Source of the DNA: Candidatus Omnitrophota bacterium
GTDB taxonomy: Bacteria > Omnitrophota > Gorgyraeia > Aquiviventales > Aquiviventaceae
Direction: 5' to 3'
Length of the DNA: 64,000 bases
NCBI GenBank assembly: GCA_016206685.1
Contig: JACQRB010000014.1
Span: 1-64,000 of the forward strand
The notes beneath the pieces were generated by a model, which saw nothing but the letters and a program-made list of their open reading frames with translations, was not told the origin of the DNA and did not search any database. Shown here one piece after another: positions 24,346 to 32,728 of the stretch; the stretch's first letter is position 1, and every line of letters starts with the position of its first letter. The position numbers and the translations under genes were made by a program.

Positions 24346-25522
24346 GACCACCAAACCCCTGGTCGTGTTGGATATCGGCTCCACCAAGGTCGCCTGCGCG
24401 GTCGGTCGCAGCCCCATCGTGCTGCGACCAACCGAGCAGGCCACCTGTGAGGTGATCGGGACGGGTGTGGCCTCCTATCCGACGCTCAAGAGCACGTGGC
24501 CGTGCGACCAGGCGCTGTTAGCCAGGACCATCGAGCAGGCCCTGGAGGAGGCGCATCTGGACACCTGGCCGGATCGGGCCATCGTCATCCTCACGCATCC
24601 TGCGCTGTCCCATCGAGCCGTGACGGCTCAACTGGATCTGGCTGATGAGCCGGTGACGATCCGCGGGCGGGACCTCGAGCGGCTGCACGCGCAGGCCGTC
24701 AGTCAGGCGCTCGAAGTGGATCGCGAGCCGCTGTTGCTGGATCCCTTGGGATATGCGGGCAACGGGTTCGACGCGGCCGGCGATCCGCGGGGGCTGGTCG
24801 CGACTCGCGTCCACGGACGATTTCAGTTGATCGGGATCCCGATGGCGGTCAAACGCGCCGTCTTGCAGGCCCTGGACGCGGTCGGCCTTGAGTTGGACCG
24901 CGTGGTCTACAGTCTCCAGGCGGTCGTGGCCGCGTGCGTGGAAGAGTCGTGGTGGTCCAAGCGCGTGCTGCTGGTGGATCTGGGCGGCTGCTGCACGGAT
25001 CTCGCCCTCTGGGACAACGGGCATCTGGTGCGCAGCACCTCCATTCCCTGGGGCGGGATGACCCTCGTCGAGGCCATCGCCACCGACGCTCGCATGACGA
25101 TGGACCACGCCCTGACGGCGAGCCTGGAGGGAGTGAGCAGTCCCCACCCGATCGTCCGGAAGGTCTTCAACGAACAACTGCGACTGGTGGAATCTTCGCT
25201 TCGTCACCTCCTGGAAGAGACCGCGCATCCTGACCGGGCCATCGTCACAGGCCGGGGGGCGTTGATCGGGGGGCTGGTGGAATGGGTCGAGCAGGTCAGC
25301 CGCACCAAGGCCGTGCTGGGGCGCAGTCCCCTGGCGAAAGGCCTGGGCGATCTTGGGCGCCAGATGGCCCTGAGTCCTTCGCTGGGCCTGCTCCAACGCA
25401 TCTGCCAGACGGCCGCCGCCTCCTCACGCGGCGCGCCGAGCCGCGTCGGGATTCAAGGATCCGGCCGGCTTATTGACCGCCTCCTTGCGCGCACCCGGTC
25501 CCTCCTGATCGAATACTTCTAG
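24344..25522 (+). CDS. ftsA: cell division protein FtsA
   Basis: 392 residues from ATG 24344, in the right arm of palindrome B. Actin-like ATPase that anchors FtsZ to the membrane. VVLDIGSTKVACAVG is phosphate loop 1, LLVDLGGCCTDLALW loop 2, STSIPWGGMTLVEAI and VTGRGALIGGLVEW follow. The C-terminal helix (GSGRLIDRLLARTRSLLIEYF region, about 25453-25519) is amphipathic, as expected for the membrane anchor. ftsZ, normally next, is absent; yggS follows behind its own promoter. Confidence 0.93.
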   Translation: MTTKPLVVLDIGSTKVACAVGRSPIVLRPTEQATCEVIGTGVASYPTLKSTWPCDQALLARTIEQALEEAHLDTWPDRAIVILTHPALSHRAVTAQLDLADEPVTIRGRDLERLHAQAVSQALEVDREPLLLDPLGYAGNGFDAAGDPRGLVATRVHGRFQLIGIPMAVKRAVLQALDAVGLELDRVVYSLQAVVAACVEESWWSKRVLLVDLGGCCTDLALWDNGHLVRSTSIPWGGMTLVEAIATDARMTMDHALTASLEGVSSPHPIVRKVFNEQLRLVESSLRHLLEETAHPDRAIVTGRGALIGGLVEWVEQVSRTKAVLGRSPLAKGLGDLGRQMALSPSLGLLQRICQTAAASSRGAPSRVGIQGSGRLIDRLLARTRSLLIEYF

Positions 25523-25545
25523 TTTTTCGGTTCGACTCCTCGTCG

Positions 25546-25575
25546 TTGACGCTGCCTTCCCGGCTGTGTTACAGT
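25546..25575 (+). promoter_or_regulatory. probable promoter of the yggS-proC block
   Basis: TTGACG (25546-25551) and TACAGT (25570-25575) are 18 nt apart in the 60-nt gap after ftsA. The yggS start GTG 25583 lies only 7 nt after the -10 box, so the transcript would have almost no leader. It marks the end of the dcw transcription unit or adds an internal start. Confidence 0.6.
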
Positions 25576-25582
25576 ACCCCTC

Positions 25583-26245
25583 GTGTTGAGCGAGAACCTG
25601 GCGCGCGTCCGTGCGCGGATTCGACAAGCCTGCCACCGTTGCGGTCGCGATCCCGCGTCTGTCACGTTGGTCTGCGTGACGAAGGGGATCGCGATTGAGG
25701 CGATTCAGGAAGCGGTGTCGCTGGGCGTGACGGATCTCGGGGAAAACCGCGTCCAGGAAGCGAAGCCCAAGCGTGCGGCGTTCGCGGCGGGAGAGGCCCG
25801 CTGGCATCTGATCGGCCATCTGCAGCGCAACAAGGCCAAAGACGCCATTGGGCTGTTTGGGGTCATCCATTCGCTCGACTCCGTGGCGCTGGCGGAAGAG
25901 CTTGAGCGCCAGGCCGCCAAGCGGCAGCAGATCCTCGACGCGTTGGTGCAGGTCAACGTGTCGGGTGAGGCCACGAAATTCGGCTGCACGCCTGCAGAGG
26001 CCCCGTCGCTGGCTCAAGCGATTGGCCGGCTACCGCATCTGCGATTGATGGGATTGATGACCATGGCTCCCTTCGTTGAAAATCCAGAACACGCTCGTCC
26101 GTATTTTCGTCGCTTGCGTCTCTTGCGTGAGGAGCTCTTGCGCTCATCACTGCTCTTATCAATGGGCATGTCCAACGATTTCGAAGTGGCGATTGAAGAA
26201 GGGGCCGATTTCGTCCGCATCGGCTCCGCCATTTTCAAGCCATGA
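25583..26245 (+). CDS. yggS: YggS family PLP-binding protein (PLP homeostasis)
   Basis: 220 residues from GTG 25583. Fold type III pyridoxal phosphate protein without known catalysis, involved in PLP balance. TLVCVTKGIAIEAIQEAV holds the PLP Lys, LGENRVQEAKPK and WHLIGHLQRNKAK are family signatures, then IHSLDSV, VQVNVSGEATKFG, RLMGLMTMAP and the final LSMGMSNDFEVAIEEGADFVRIGSAIF (26156-26236). yggS, proC and yggT often cluster with dcw genes. The end overlaps proC by 4 nt. Confidence 0.93.
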   Translation: MLSENLARVRARIRQACHRCGRDPASVTLVCVTKGIAIEAIQEAVSLGVTDLGENRVQEAKPKRAAFAAGEARWHLIGHLQRNKAKDAIGLFGVIHSLDSVALAEELERQAAKRQQILDALVQVNVSGEATKFGCTPAEAPSLAQAIGRLPHLRLMGLMTMAPFVENPEHARPYFRRLRLLREELLRSSLLLSMGMSNDFEVAIEEGADFVRIGSAIFKP

Positions 26246-27114
26246 AACCTCAATCACTCCGGAAGTTGCAGATCGGAGTGATTGGCGCAGGCAATATGGG
26301 CCGGGCGCTGATCCGGGGGCTCCTCCGAGCGGGTGTCCCGTCAGGACGCGTGGTCGTGGCGGAGGCCGATGCCTCGACGAGGCAGCGGGTGCGCCGGGCA
26401 TTTCGCGTGCGCGGCGCGCTCTTGGATGAGATGGCGAGGCGCTGCGACGTGATTGTCATCGCCGTGAAGCCCCAGGATCTGCCGCCGGTGCTGGATCAGC
26501 TCGCTCGCGGTCTTCGCGCGCGCGGGCCTGCCCGCCCCGGGTCTCGCGGGGCAGGCGGGCGTCAACCGCTCGTCATCTCGATTGCGGCGGGGGTGAGGCT
26601 GGCCGCGCTTGAGGGCAGGCTCAGCCGGGTGCCGGTGGTGCGCGTGATGCCCAACCTGCCGGCCAAGGTGGGCTGTGGGATTTCAGCCATGGCGACCGGC
26701 CGCGCGGTTGGCGCCTCGCATCTGGCCATCGCCAGAGCGATCTTTGGCTGTGTGGGAGAGGTCGTCGAGCTGCCCGAGCGGCTGTTTGATGCCGTGACGG
26801 CCATCAGCGGCTCAGGGCCGGCCTACTTTTTCCTCATCTTCAAGGCGTTGCGCGATGCCGGCTCGCGCGCCGGGCTGCCGAACGCGATCGCGCAGCGGTT
26901 GGCGCTTCGCACCGCCTCCGGCAGCGTCGCGCTGGCCGAGGCTTCGTCCCAACCGCTTGAAGACCTGATCGCCCAAGTGGCCTCGAAGCGCGGGACGACG
27001 GAGGCGGCCTTGAACGTGTTTCGCCGGTATCGCTTGGCCGAGAGCATCCAAGCGGGTGTGGCGGCTGCCGTCCGGCGTTCACGCGCGTTGTCGAAAGAAC
27101 ATCGGGGACGTTGA
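26242..27114 (+). CDS. proC: pyrroline-5-carboxylate reductase ProC
   Basis: 290 residues. Last step of proline synthesis, NAD(P)H dependent. IGVIGAGNMGRALIRGLL is the dinucleotide fold, VIVIAVKPQDL, VISIAAGV and VVRVMPNLPAKVG are conserved, and AISGSGPAYFFLIFKAL with SKRGTTEAALNVF forms the dimer and active site. Between LARGL and QPLVISIAAG there are about a dozen extra residues (RARGPARPGSRGAGGR) encoded by a GC-rich inverted repeat. Core motifs are intact, so the enzyme is probably active. Confidence 0.92.
   Translation: MKPQSLRKLQIGVIGAGNMGRALIRGLLRAGVPSGRVVVAEADASTRQRVRRAFRVRGALLDEMARRCDVIVIAVKPQDLPPVLDQLARGLRARGPARPGSRGAGGRQPLVISIAAGVRLAALEGRLSRVPVVRVMPNLPAKVGCGISAMATGRAVGASHLAIARAIFGCVGEVVELPERLFDAVTAISGSGPAYFFLIFKALRDAGSRAGLPNAIAQRLALRTASGSVALAEASSQPLEDLIAQVASKRGTTEAALNVFRRYRLAESIQAGVAAAVRRSRALSKEHRGR
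26526..26560 (+). repeat. GC-rich inverted repeat inside proC
   Basis: GCCTGCCC (26526-26533) pairs with GGGCAGGC (26549-26556); alternatively GCCCGCC (26530-26536) pairs with GGCGGGC (26554-26560), and GCCCCG/CGGGGC can form an inner stem. It coincides with the nonconserved insertion before the VISIAAG motif. It is about a dozen codons long and keeps the frame, as expected for a palindromic element that has settled inside a gene. Confidence 0.6.
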
Positions 27115-27126
27115 GGAGGGCGTGAG

Positions 27127-27429
27127 ATGTTCGTGTTTGGGAATTTCCTGAGCGCGGCGGCGGCCATTCTCGATCAGATCCTGTGGTTGTATAACCTCGT
27201 GGTGTTCGTGGCGGTGGTGCTCTCCTGGGTGAGCGCGGATCCGTTCAACCCGATTGTCCGGGCGCTGCGGTCCGTCACCGAACCGGTGTTCGCCTGGGTT
27301 CGGGCTCGTCTGCCATTCGCCATGCTGGGGATGCTCGATCTCTCCCCGATGATCGTGCTCTTTGCGATCTGGTTTGCCCGGTTGTTTCTGGTGCGCTCCC
27401 TCCTGGATCTGGCGCAGCGCCTGCACTAG
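27127..27429 (+). CDS. yggT: YggT family membrane protein
   Basis: 100 residues with two hydrophobic hairpins, as in YggT (PF02325): AILDQILWLYNLVVFVAVVL, SWVSADPFNPIVRALRSVTEP (the conserved SW...P.N...R....TEP motif) and LDLSPMIVLFAIWFARLFLV. The family sits in the inner membrane, is often found beside proC and yggS, and has no agreed function (osmotic tolerance and division roles have been suggested). GAGGAGGG precedes ATG 27127. Confidence 0.9.
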   Translation: MFVFGNFLSAAAAILDQILWLYNLVVFVAVVLSWVSADPFNPIVRALRSVTEPVFAWVRARLPFAMLGMLDLSPMIVLFAIWFARLFLVRSLLDLAQRLH

Positions 27430-27437
27430 CAGACGAC

Positions 27438-28262
27438 ATGGCCGCCTCAGTCACCCAACAGCTTCACGACACGCTCAAGGCGATTGGGCGGCAGGTGCGC
27501 AGCGCCCCGACGATCGGCATCATCCTGGGCACGGGCCTGACCAAGCTGCTGGGCGAGGTCGAGCAGACGGCCGCCATTGCGTATGCGTCGCTGCCGCATA
27601 TGCCCGCCTCGACCGCCCCCGGCCACCACGGCCGCCTGGTGTTCGGCACCGTGGCGGGCAAGACCGTCGTGATCATGGACGGACGCTTTCATCTCTATGA
27701 GGGCTACAGCGCCCAGGACATCGCGTATCCGGTGCGCCTGATGAAGGCCCTGGGCGTCAAGACGCTGCTGGTGTCGAACGTCGCCGGCGGGCTCAACCCG
27801 GCGTTCCACATCGGCGATCTCATGCTGATTGACGACCACATCAACCTCTTGGGCACCAGCCCCCTCATCGGGCCCAACGCCGATGAGCTGGGGCCGCGCT
27901 TTCCCGACATGAGCCGGCCCTACGACGCGCAGTTGTTGACGCTGGCCCAGCAGGTCGCCGGCGCCGAGCGGTTGCCGGTTCGTCGAGGGGTGTACGTCGC
28001 CATGCCCGGGCCGCAGCTGGAGACCAAGGCCGAGTACCGCTGGCTGCGCGCGGCCGGCGCGGATGCCGTGGGGATGTCCACGGTGCCGGAGGTCATCGCC
28101 GCGGTGCACGCGGGCCTGCGCGTGATGGCGGTCAGCCTCATCTCGGATCTGTGCATCCCGGAGACGCTCAAACCCGTCGCCATCGAGGAGATCCTCGCCG
28201 TGGCGGACCGGGCGGAGCCGTTGCTGACGAAACTGTTCGTGGGAGTCATCACGCAGCTCTAA
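27438..28262 (+). CDS. purine nucleoside phosphorylase (trimeric PNP/MTAP family)
   Basis: 274 residues. Splits purine nucleosides with phosphate in salvage. TIGIILGTGL binds phosphate, STAPGHHGRLVFG, IMDGRFHLYEGY, VSNVAGGLNP, MPGPQLETKAEYRWLR and GADAVGMSTVPEVIAA are family motifs. At the base-recognising site, where 6-oxopurine PNPs have Asn, this protein has Asp237 (SLISDLCIPE). Asp there is typical of MTAP-like, 6-aminopurine-using enzymes, so adenosine or methylthioadenosine may be a substrate. The stop overlaps the ileS start (TAATG). Confidence 0.88.
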   Translation: MAASVTQQLHDTLKAIGRQVRSAPTIGIILGTGLTKLLGEVEQTAAIAYASLPHMPASTAPGHHGRLVFGTVAGKTVVIMDGRFHLYEGYSAQDIAYPVRLMKALGVKTLLVSNVAGGLNPAFHIGDLMLIDDHINLLGTSPLIGPNADELGPRFPDMSRPYDAQLLTLAQQVAGAERLPVRRGVYVAMPGPQLETKAEYRWLRAAGADAVGMSTVPEVIAAVHAGLRVMAVSLISDLCIPETLKPVAIEEILAVADRAEPLLTKLFVGVITQL

Positions 28263-28795
28263 TGGAGTATAAATCCACGCTCAATCTGCCCAAGACCGGC
28301 TTCGCGATGAAAGCGGACTTGCCTGCGCGCGAGCCGCAGATCCTCGCGCGCTGGGAGGAGCTGGGGTTGTATGAACAGATCCAGCAAACGAGGAAGGGGA
28401 GACCAGCGTTTGTCCTGCACGACGGGCCGCCCTATGCCAACGGCGACATCCACATCGGCCATGCCCTGAACAAAATCCTCAAGGACCTCATCGTGCGCTA
28501 CAAGACGATGCGCGGGTTCGCCGCGCCCTACGTGCCGGGCTGGGACTGCCACGGCATGCCGATCGAGCATCAGCTCTTCAAGGAGCTGATGCTCACCAAG
28601 CCGCAGATCAATCAGGCGAGCTTCCGCGAGAAAGCCCGCGCCTACGCGCAGAAGTACGTAGACATCCAGCGGGAGCAGTTCAAGCGGCTGGGCGTGTCGG
28701 GCGACTGGGGGAAACCGTATCTGACAATGTCCAAAGACTACGAGCTGACCATCCTCCGGGTGTTCAAGGAACTGGTCGCCGCCGGCTACATCTAG
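28262..28795 (+). pseudogene. ileS: isoleucyl-tRNA synthetase, N-terminal part (frameshifted)
   Basis: 177 residues from ATG 28262 to an in-frame TAG at 28793. It contains the start of a class I synthetase: LHDGPPYANGDIHIGHALNK with the HIGH motif at residues 64-67, YVPGWDCHGMPIEHQ and FKRLGVSGDWGKPYLTM. The rest of the enzyme continues in another frame from 28794. The sequence reads TAC ATC T-AGA GGG AAG AAG; two extra bases would give Tyr-Ile-Tyr-Arg-Gly-Lys-Lys, as in normal IleS. A 2-nt deletion, a sequencing error or a real frameshift could explain it. ileS is essential, so an error or a population variant is likely. Confidence 0.85.
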
Positions 28796-31070
28796 AGGGA
28801 AGAAGCCGGTCTACTGGTGCGCCACCTGCGAGACTGCCCTGGCGGAGGCCGAGGTCGAGTACGAAGATCGGGCCGACACCTCGATCTATGTCGCGTTTCC
28901 CGTGACCAAACCGCCTCGACAACTTCCTGAGACGTTATTGGCGGCTTTTCAGCATCGGACCCAGACACCCTTGGCCGTGGCGGTGTGGACCACCACTCCC
29001 TGGACGCTGCCTGCCAATGTAGCCTTATGCTTTCATCCGACGGCCAAGTACGTGGTGCTGCATCAACAAGGGTGGGCGTATAACCTGATCGTTGCCGAAG
29101 CCTTGGCGTCGGCATTGGCGGCACGGCTCAAGGCCACCAGTCCTCTGAACACGGGATGGGGCACGGGACAGGATTTCGCAGGGATACAATGCGGCAATCC
29201 ATTGACCGGCCGTCCATCTATGGCCGTGACCGACGAGAGTGTGTCGATGAGCGAAGGCACCGGCGTTGTGCACATCGCACCGGGGCATGGGCAGGAAGAC
29301 TATACGGTCGGGCAACGATACAAGTTGGAGGTCTTCTCACCGGTGGATCATCAGGGGAAATTTACCCAGGATGTCCCCCCATTCGCCGGCCAGTCGGTAT
29401 TTGAGGCCAACCCGAAGATAATCGCCGACCTGGCGCAGCGCGGCCTCTTATTAAAGGAAGAGCCGATCACCCACTCCTACCCGCATTGCTGGCGGTGCAA
29501 GCAGCCGGTGATTTTCCGCGCGACCCCGCAGTGGTTTTTGCGCATCGAGGACGCCTTCCGCAGCAAGCTGCTCGAGTGCGCCAGGCAGGTCCGCTGGTTT
29601 CCGGACGCGGGCCTGGGCCGCATGTCCGGGATGCTCCAGAGCCGCCCGGACTGGTGCCTCTCGCGCCAGCGCTACTGGGGAAGCCCCATCCCGGTGTTTC
29701 ACTGCACGCGCTGCGAGCAGCCACTCTTGGATCCTCGCCTCATCGAGCAGACCATCGAAGCGCTTGCGCAGCGCGGCATTGAGGCGTGGTTCCGCGCCTC
29801 GCCAGAGGAGTTGGTTCCGGGAGCGGCGTGTCCATGCGGCAGCCGCGAGCTGACGAAAGACCCGGACATCCTCGACGTGTGGTTTGATTCCGGCGTGAGC
29901 CACGAGGCCGTGCTGAAGGCGCGCCGGGAATTGACCTGGCCGGCCCAGCTCTACCTCGAGGGCTCCGACCAGCACCGCGGCTGGTTTCAGGTCTCGCTCA
30001 TCCCATCGGTGGCGCTGCACGCTCGCGCGCCCTACGAGCAGGTGCTCACGCATGGCTTCGTCGTTGACGGCGAGGGGCGCAAGATGTCCAAGAGCCTGGG
30101 CAACGTCATCGCCCCGCAGGAAGTCATCCAGCGCTATGGGGCGGATATCCTGCGCTTGTGGGTGGCCTCCTCCGATTACCGCGAGGACGTGCGCCTCTCG
30201 GAGGCGATCTTGGAGCAGGTGATCGAAGCCTACCGCAAGATCCGCAACACGTTTCGTTATCTGTTGGCGAACCTCTACGATTTCCAGCCCGCGCACCGGC
30301 AGCCCTATGAGCGGTTGCCTGAGCTGGATCGGTGGGCCCTCCAGCGCGCGCAGCGCCTCCTCGATGAGGTGACCCAGGCCTACGACGCCTACCAGTTCCA
30401 TCAGGCCTTCCGCGCCATCTATCAATTTTGCGTCCTGGAGCTGTCGGCCTTCTACCTGGATGCGCTGAAGGACCGCCTCTACACGGAAGCGGCCCAGTCC
30501 GAAAAGAGACGCTGTGCGCAAACGAGCCTCTGTGCTATACTATCCGGCCTTGTGAGGATGCTCGCGCCCGTGCTGGCCATGACCGTGGAGGAGATCTGGC
30601 AGGCCATGCGCGCCTTGCACCTGATTGAAGAGCCGTCGGTGCACTTGGCGCAGTGGCCGCAGCCGCTGGTGCCGGCGAGCGATGAGCCATTGGAGCAGCG
30701 GTGGAACACGGTGCTGGCGGTGCGCGAGGTCGTGATGAAAGCGCTTGAAGACAAGCGGATGGCGAACGTGATCGGCAGCTCCTTGGAGGCCCGCGTGACG
30801 TTGATAGTGACGGATCCGACGCTGCAGCGCCTGTTGCAGGAGTCTCGCCAGACGCTCGCCGAGGCGTTCATCGTGTCAGACCTTGAGGTCGCTGGTAGCG
30901 CCGGGCCTGCAGGCGGGACGTCGCTGGCGGGGCTGGCAGGCGTGACCGTCGAGCGCGCCGCCGGGGCCAAGTGCCAGCGCTGTTGGAAGTACCTGCTCAC
31001 GGTCGGCGAGGATCCCGCGCATCCGGCGCTCTGCGGCCGGTGCGCAACTGTGGTGAACGCCCTCGCATGA
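28794..31070 (+). pseudogene. ileS: isoleucyl-tRNA synthetase, main part (second frame)
   Basis: The frame resumes with RGKKPVYWCATCETALAEAE. It encodes the CP1 editing domain (AVWTTTPWTLPANVAL, GTGVVHIAPGHGQEDY), the catalytic end (SDQHRGWFQVSL, GRKMSKSLGN with KMSKS), the anticodon-binding domain and a C-terminal zinc finger (CQRCWKYL...LCGRC). Together with the first part it makes a full IleS of about 935 residues. About 28900-29460, within the editing domain, looks lower in GC and different in codon use from both sides. The gene overlaps the DksA-like gene by 4 nt. Confidence 0.88.
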
Positions 31071-31444
31071 GTTTGAGCAAACAACAGATCAAGCAATTCA
31101 AACAGTTGCTCCTGCAGGAGCGGGCGAAGTTTGCCGGGGAAATTCGCACCCTCGCCCAGGAGGCCTCCAAGAACCCGCGCGAGGCCTCGGGGGATCTCTC
31201 CTCCTATCCGGTCCACATGGCCGATATGTCGGCCGACACCTCCGAGCGGGAGCTGGTCAGCAACCTCGCCTCCAACGAGCAAGCGGTCCTCTATCAGATC
31301 GAAGACGCGCTCAAGCGCATCGACGAGGGCACCTACGGCGTCTGCCAACAGTGCCAGAAGCCCATAGCCTTAAGCCGCCTTCGCGCCGTGTCGTACACCT
31401 CGTTGTGCATCGGCTGCCAGCGCACCAAAGAACAAAAAAAGTAA
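31067..31444 (+). CDS. DksA/TraR C4-type zinc finger protein
   Basis: 125 residues. A helical N terminus (KQQIKQFKQLLLQERAKFAG) is followed by the DksA/TraR zinc finger: GVCQQCQKPI ... SLCIGC, four Cys, after ALKRIDEGTYG. These proteins bind the RNA polymerase secondary channel or act with ppGpp in transcription control. The loop DMSADTSERELVSNLASNEQ lacks the exact DxxD tip of E. coli DksA, so it fits the broader YteA/TraR-like group often found between ileS and lspA. Overlaps ileS by 4 nt. Confidence 0.87.
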   Translation: MSLSKQQIKQFKQLLLQERAKFAGEIRTLAQEASKNPREASGDLSSYPVHMADMSADTSERELVSNLASNEQAVLYQIEDALKRIDEGTYGVCQQCQKPIALSRLRAVSYTSLCIGCQRTKEQKK

Positions 31445-31503
31445 CCGCTAGACCTTGTCCCATTAGCCCCGAGCCCAGAACCCCGAACCAACAGCGGTTT
31501 TCA

Positions 31504-31959
31504 GTGCGGCGCTGGCCGTGGCTGGTGGTGGCGCTGACGCTCGCCGGCGATCAAGCCACCAAACTCCTCGTCTGCGCCTCGCTGGATCCGGCGGACAGCC
31601 TGCCGCTGATTCCCTCCGTCTTGCATCTGACGTACGTGCAGAACACCGGCGTGGCCTTCGGATTGTGGCGCGGCTACTCCAACGTGGTCGTGCTGGGGTC
31701 CGTGGTCATCGCCGCCTGGGTCCTCATGGAGCTCTTGCAGCGGCGCGACCGCCGCTGGCCCGTTCCGCTGGGGCTATCGCTGATTCTGGGCGGGGCGCTG
31801 GGCAACCTGATTGACCGGGTGCGCGTCGGCTATGTCATCGATTTTCTGGACGTGCGCGTCTGGCCGGTCTTCAACGTGGCGGACTCCGCCATCAGCGTCG
31901 GGGTGGGGCTGCTGCTCTGGTCGACACTGAGGCGGAGACGCGTCTACGATGTATCCTGA
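31504..31959 (+). CDS. lspA: lipoprotein signal peptidase LspA
   Basis: 151 residues from GTG 31504, the start nearest to the conserved N terminus; upstream in-frame sequence is not LspA-like and contains short 7-nt words (AGCCCCG, AGCCCAG, AACCCCG at 31465-31485). Cleaves the signal peptide of lipoproteins. Four membrane segments; GDQATKLLV, VQNTGVAFG, GNLIDRVRVGYVIDFLDV (first catalytic Asp) and FNVADSAISVG (second catalytic Asp). Acts after Lgt, whose gene follows with an 11-nt overlap. Confidence 0.92.
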   Translation: MRRWPWLVVALTLAGDQATKLLVCASLDPADSLPLIPSVLHLTYVQNTGVAFGLWRGYSNVVVLGSVVIAAWVLMELLQRRDRRWPVPLGLSLILGGALGNLIDRVRVGYVIDFLDVRVWPVFNVADSAISVGVGLLLWSTLRRRRVYDVS

Positions 31960-32728
31960 GCTGTGTCGCCTGGGTCCGTTCGCGATTCATACCTACGGCG
32001 TGGCGCTGGCGGCGGCGTTTCTGCTGACGCTCATCCTGGCGCGGCAGGCCCTCCGTCAGGACCTCAAGGGCCTGGTTCCGATGGATGAGCCGGCGCTGGC
32101 CGACTGGGCCGTGTGGGCGATGGGCGGCGGGATCCTCGGCGGGCGGGCCTTCTATGTGGCGTTGAACTGGGGCGTCTACGCGGCGCATCCGCTTGAGATC
32201 GTCGCGCTGTGGCACGGAGGCCTGGTCTGGTACGGCGGTCTTGCAGGAGGCGTCCTCGCCACCTGGGCATACCTGGCGCGGCGGGGCCTGGGATTCCGGC
32301 GGGGGATGGATCAGGTGATTCCGTTTGTCGTGCTGGGCCATGCCCTGGGGCGCCTGGGATGTTTTGCCAATGGCTGCTGCGCGGGCATCCCCACGCGCGC
32401 TTGGTGGGGGGTGCAGTTTCCCGGCACCGTTGAGCGCGTGGTGCCGACCCAGGTGTTGGAATCCGCGAGCTTGGTCGTGCTCTACCTCGTCCTGCGAGTC
32501 TTGCAGCGTCCGGCGATCTTGCGCGCTCCCGGGAGGCTGTTTGGGATGTATCTGCTTGGCTATGGTCTCATCCGCTGGACAGTGGAGTTCTGGCGGGCGA
32601 ACGAACGTCTGTGGGGCGGGTGGACGATCTATCAGGGTCTGAGCCTTGCCGTGATGATCGTGGGGGCCACGCTTATGAGGCGACGGACCACGCATGGCGC
32701 AAACCTATCAGTTTGTCGTGGGGCCTGA
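31949..32728 (+). CDS. lgt: prolipoprotein diacylglyceryl transferase Lgt
   Basis: 259 residues. Transfers diacylglycerol from phosphatidylglycerol to the lipobox Cys. About seven membrane segments; HGGLVWYGGLAGGV and GHALGRLGCFANGCCAGIPT (the Lgt signature with the essential Arg) are present. Works just before LspA in lipoprotein maturation; clients here include the proteins at 4413 and 36153. Overlaps lspA by 11 nt and the rluD-type gene by 35 nt. Confidence 0.93.
   Translation: MYPELCRLGPFAIHTYGVALAAAFLLTLILARQALRQDLKGLVPMDEPALADWAVWAMGGGILGGRAFYVALNWGVYAAHPLEIVALWHGGLVWYGGLAGGVLATWAYLARRGLGFRRGMDQVIPFVVLGHALGRLGCFANGCCAGIPTRAWWGVQFPGTVERVVPTQVLESASLVVLYLVLRVLQRPAILRAPGRLFGMYLLGYGLIRWTVEFWRANERLWGGWTIYQGLSLAVMIVGATLMRRRTTHGANLSVCRGA

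Noticed and set aside
28262..31070. Programmed frameshift in ileS
   Set aside because: No slippery sequence or stimulatory structure is evident at 28793, and the needed shift produces normal sequence only if two bases are restored. An error or mutation is simpler.
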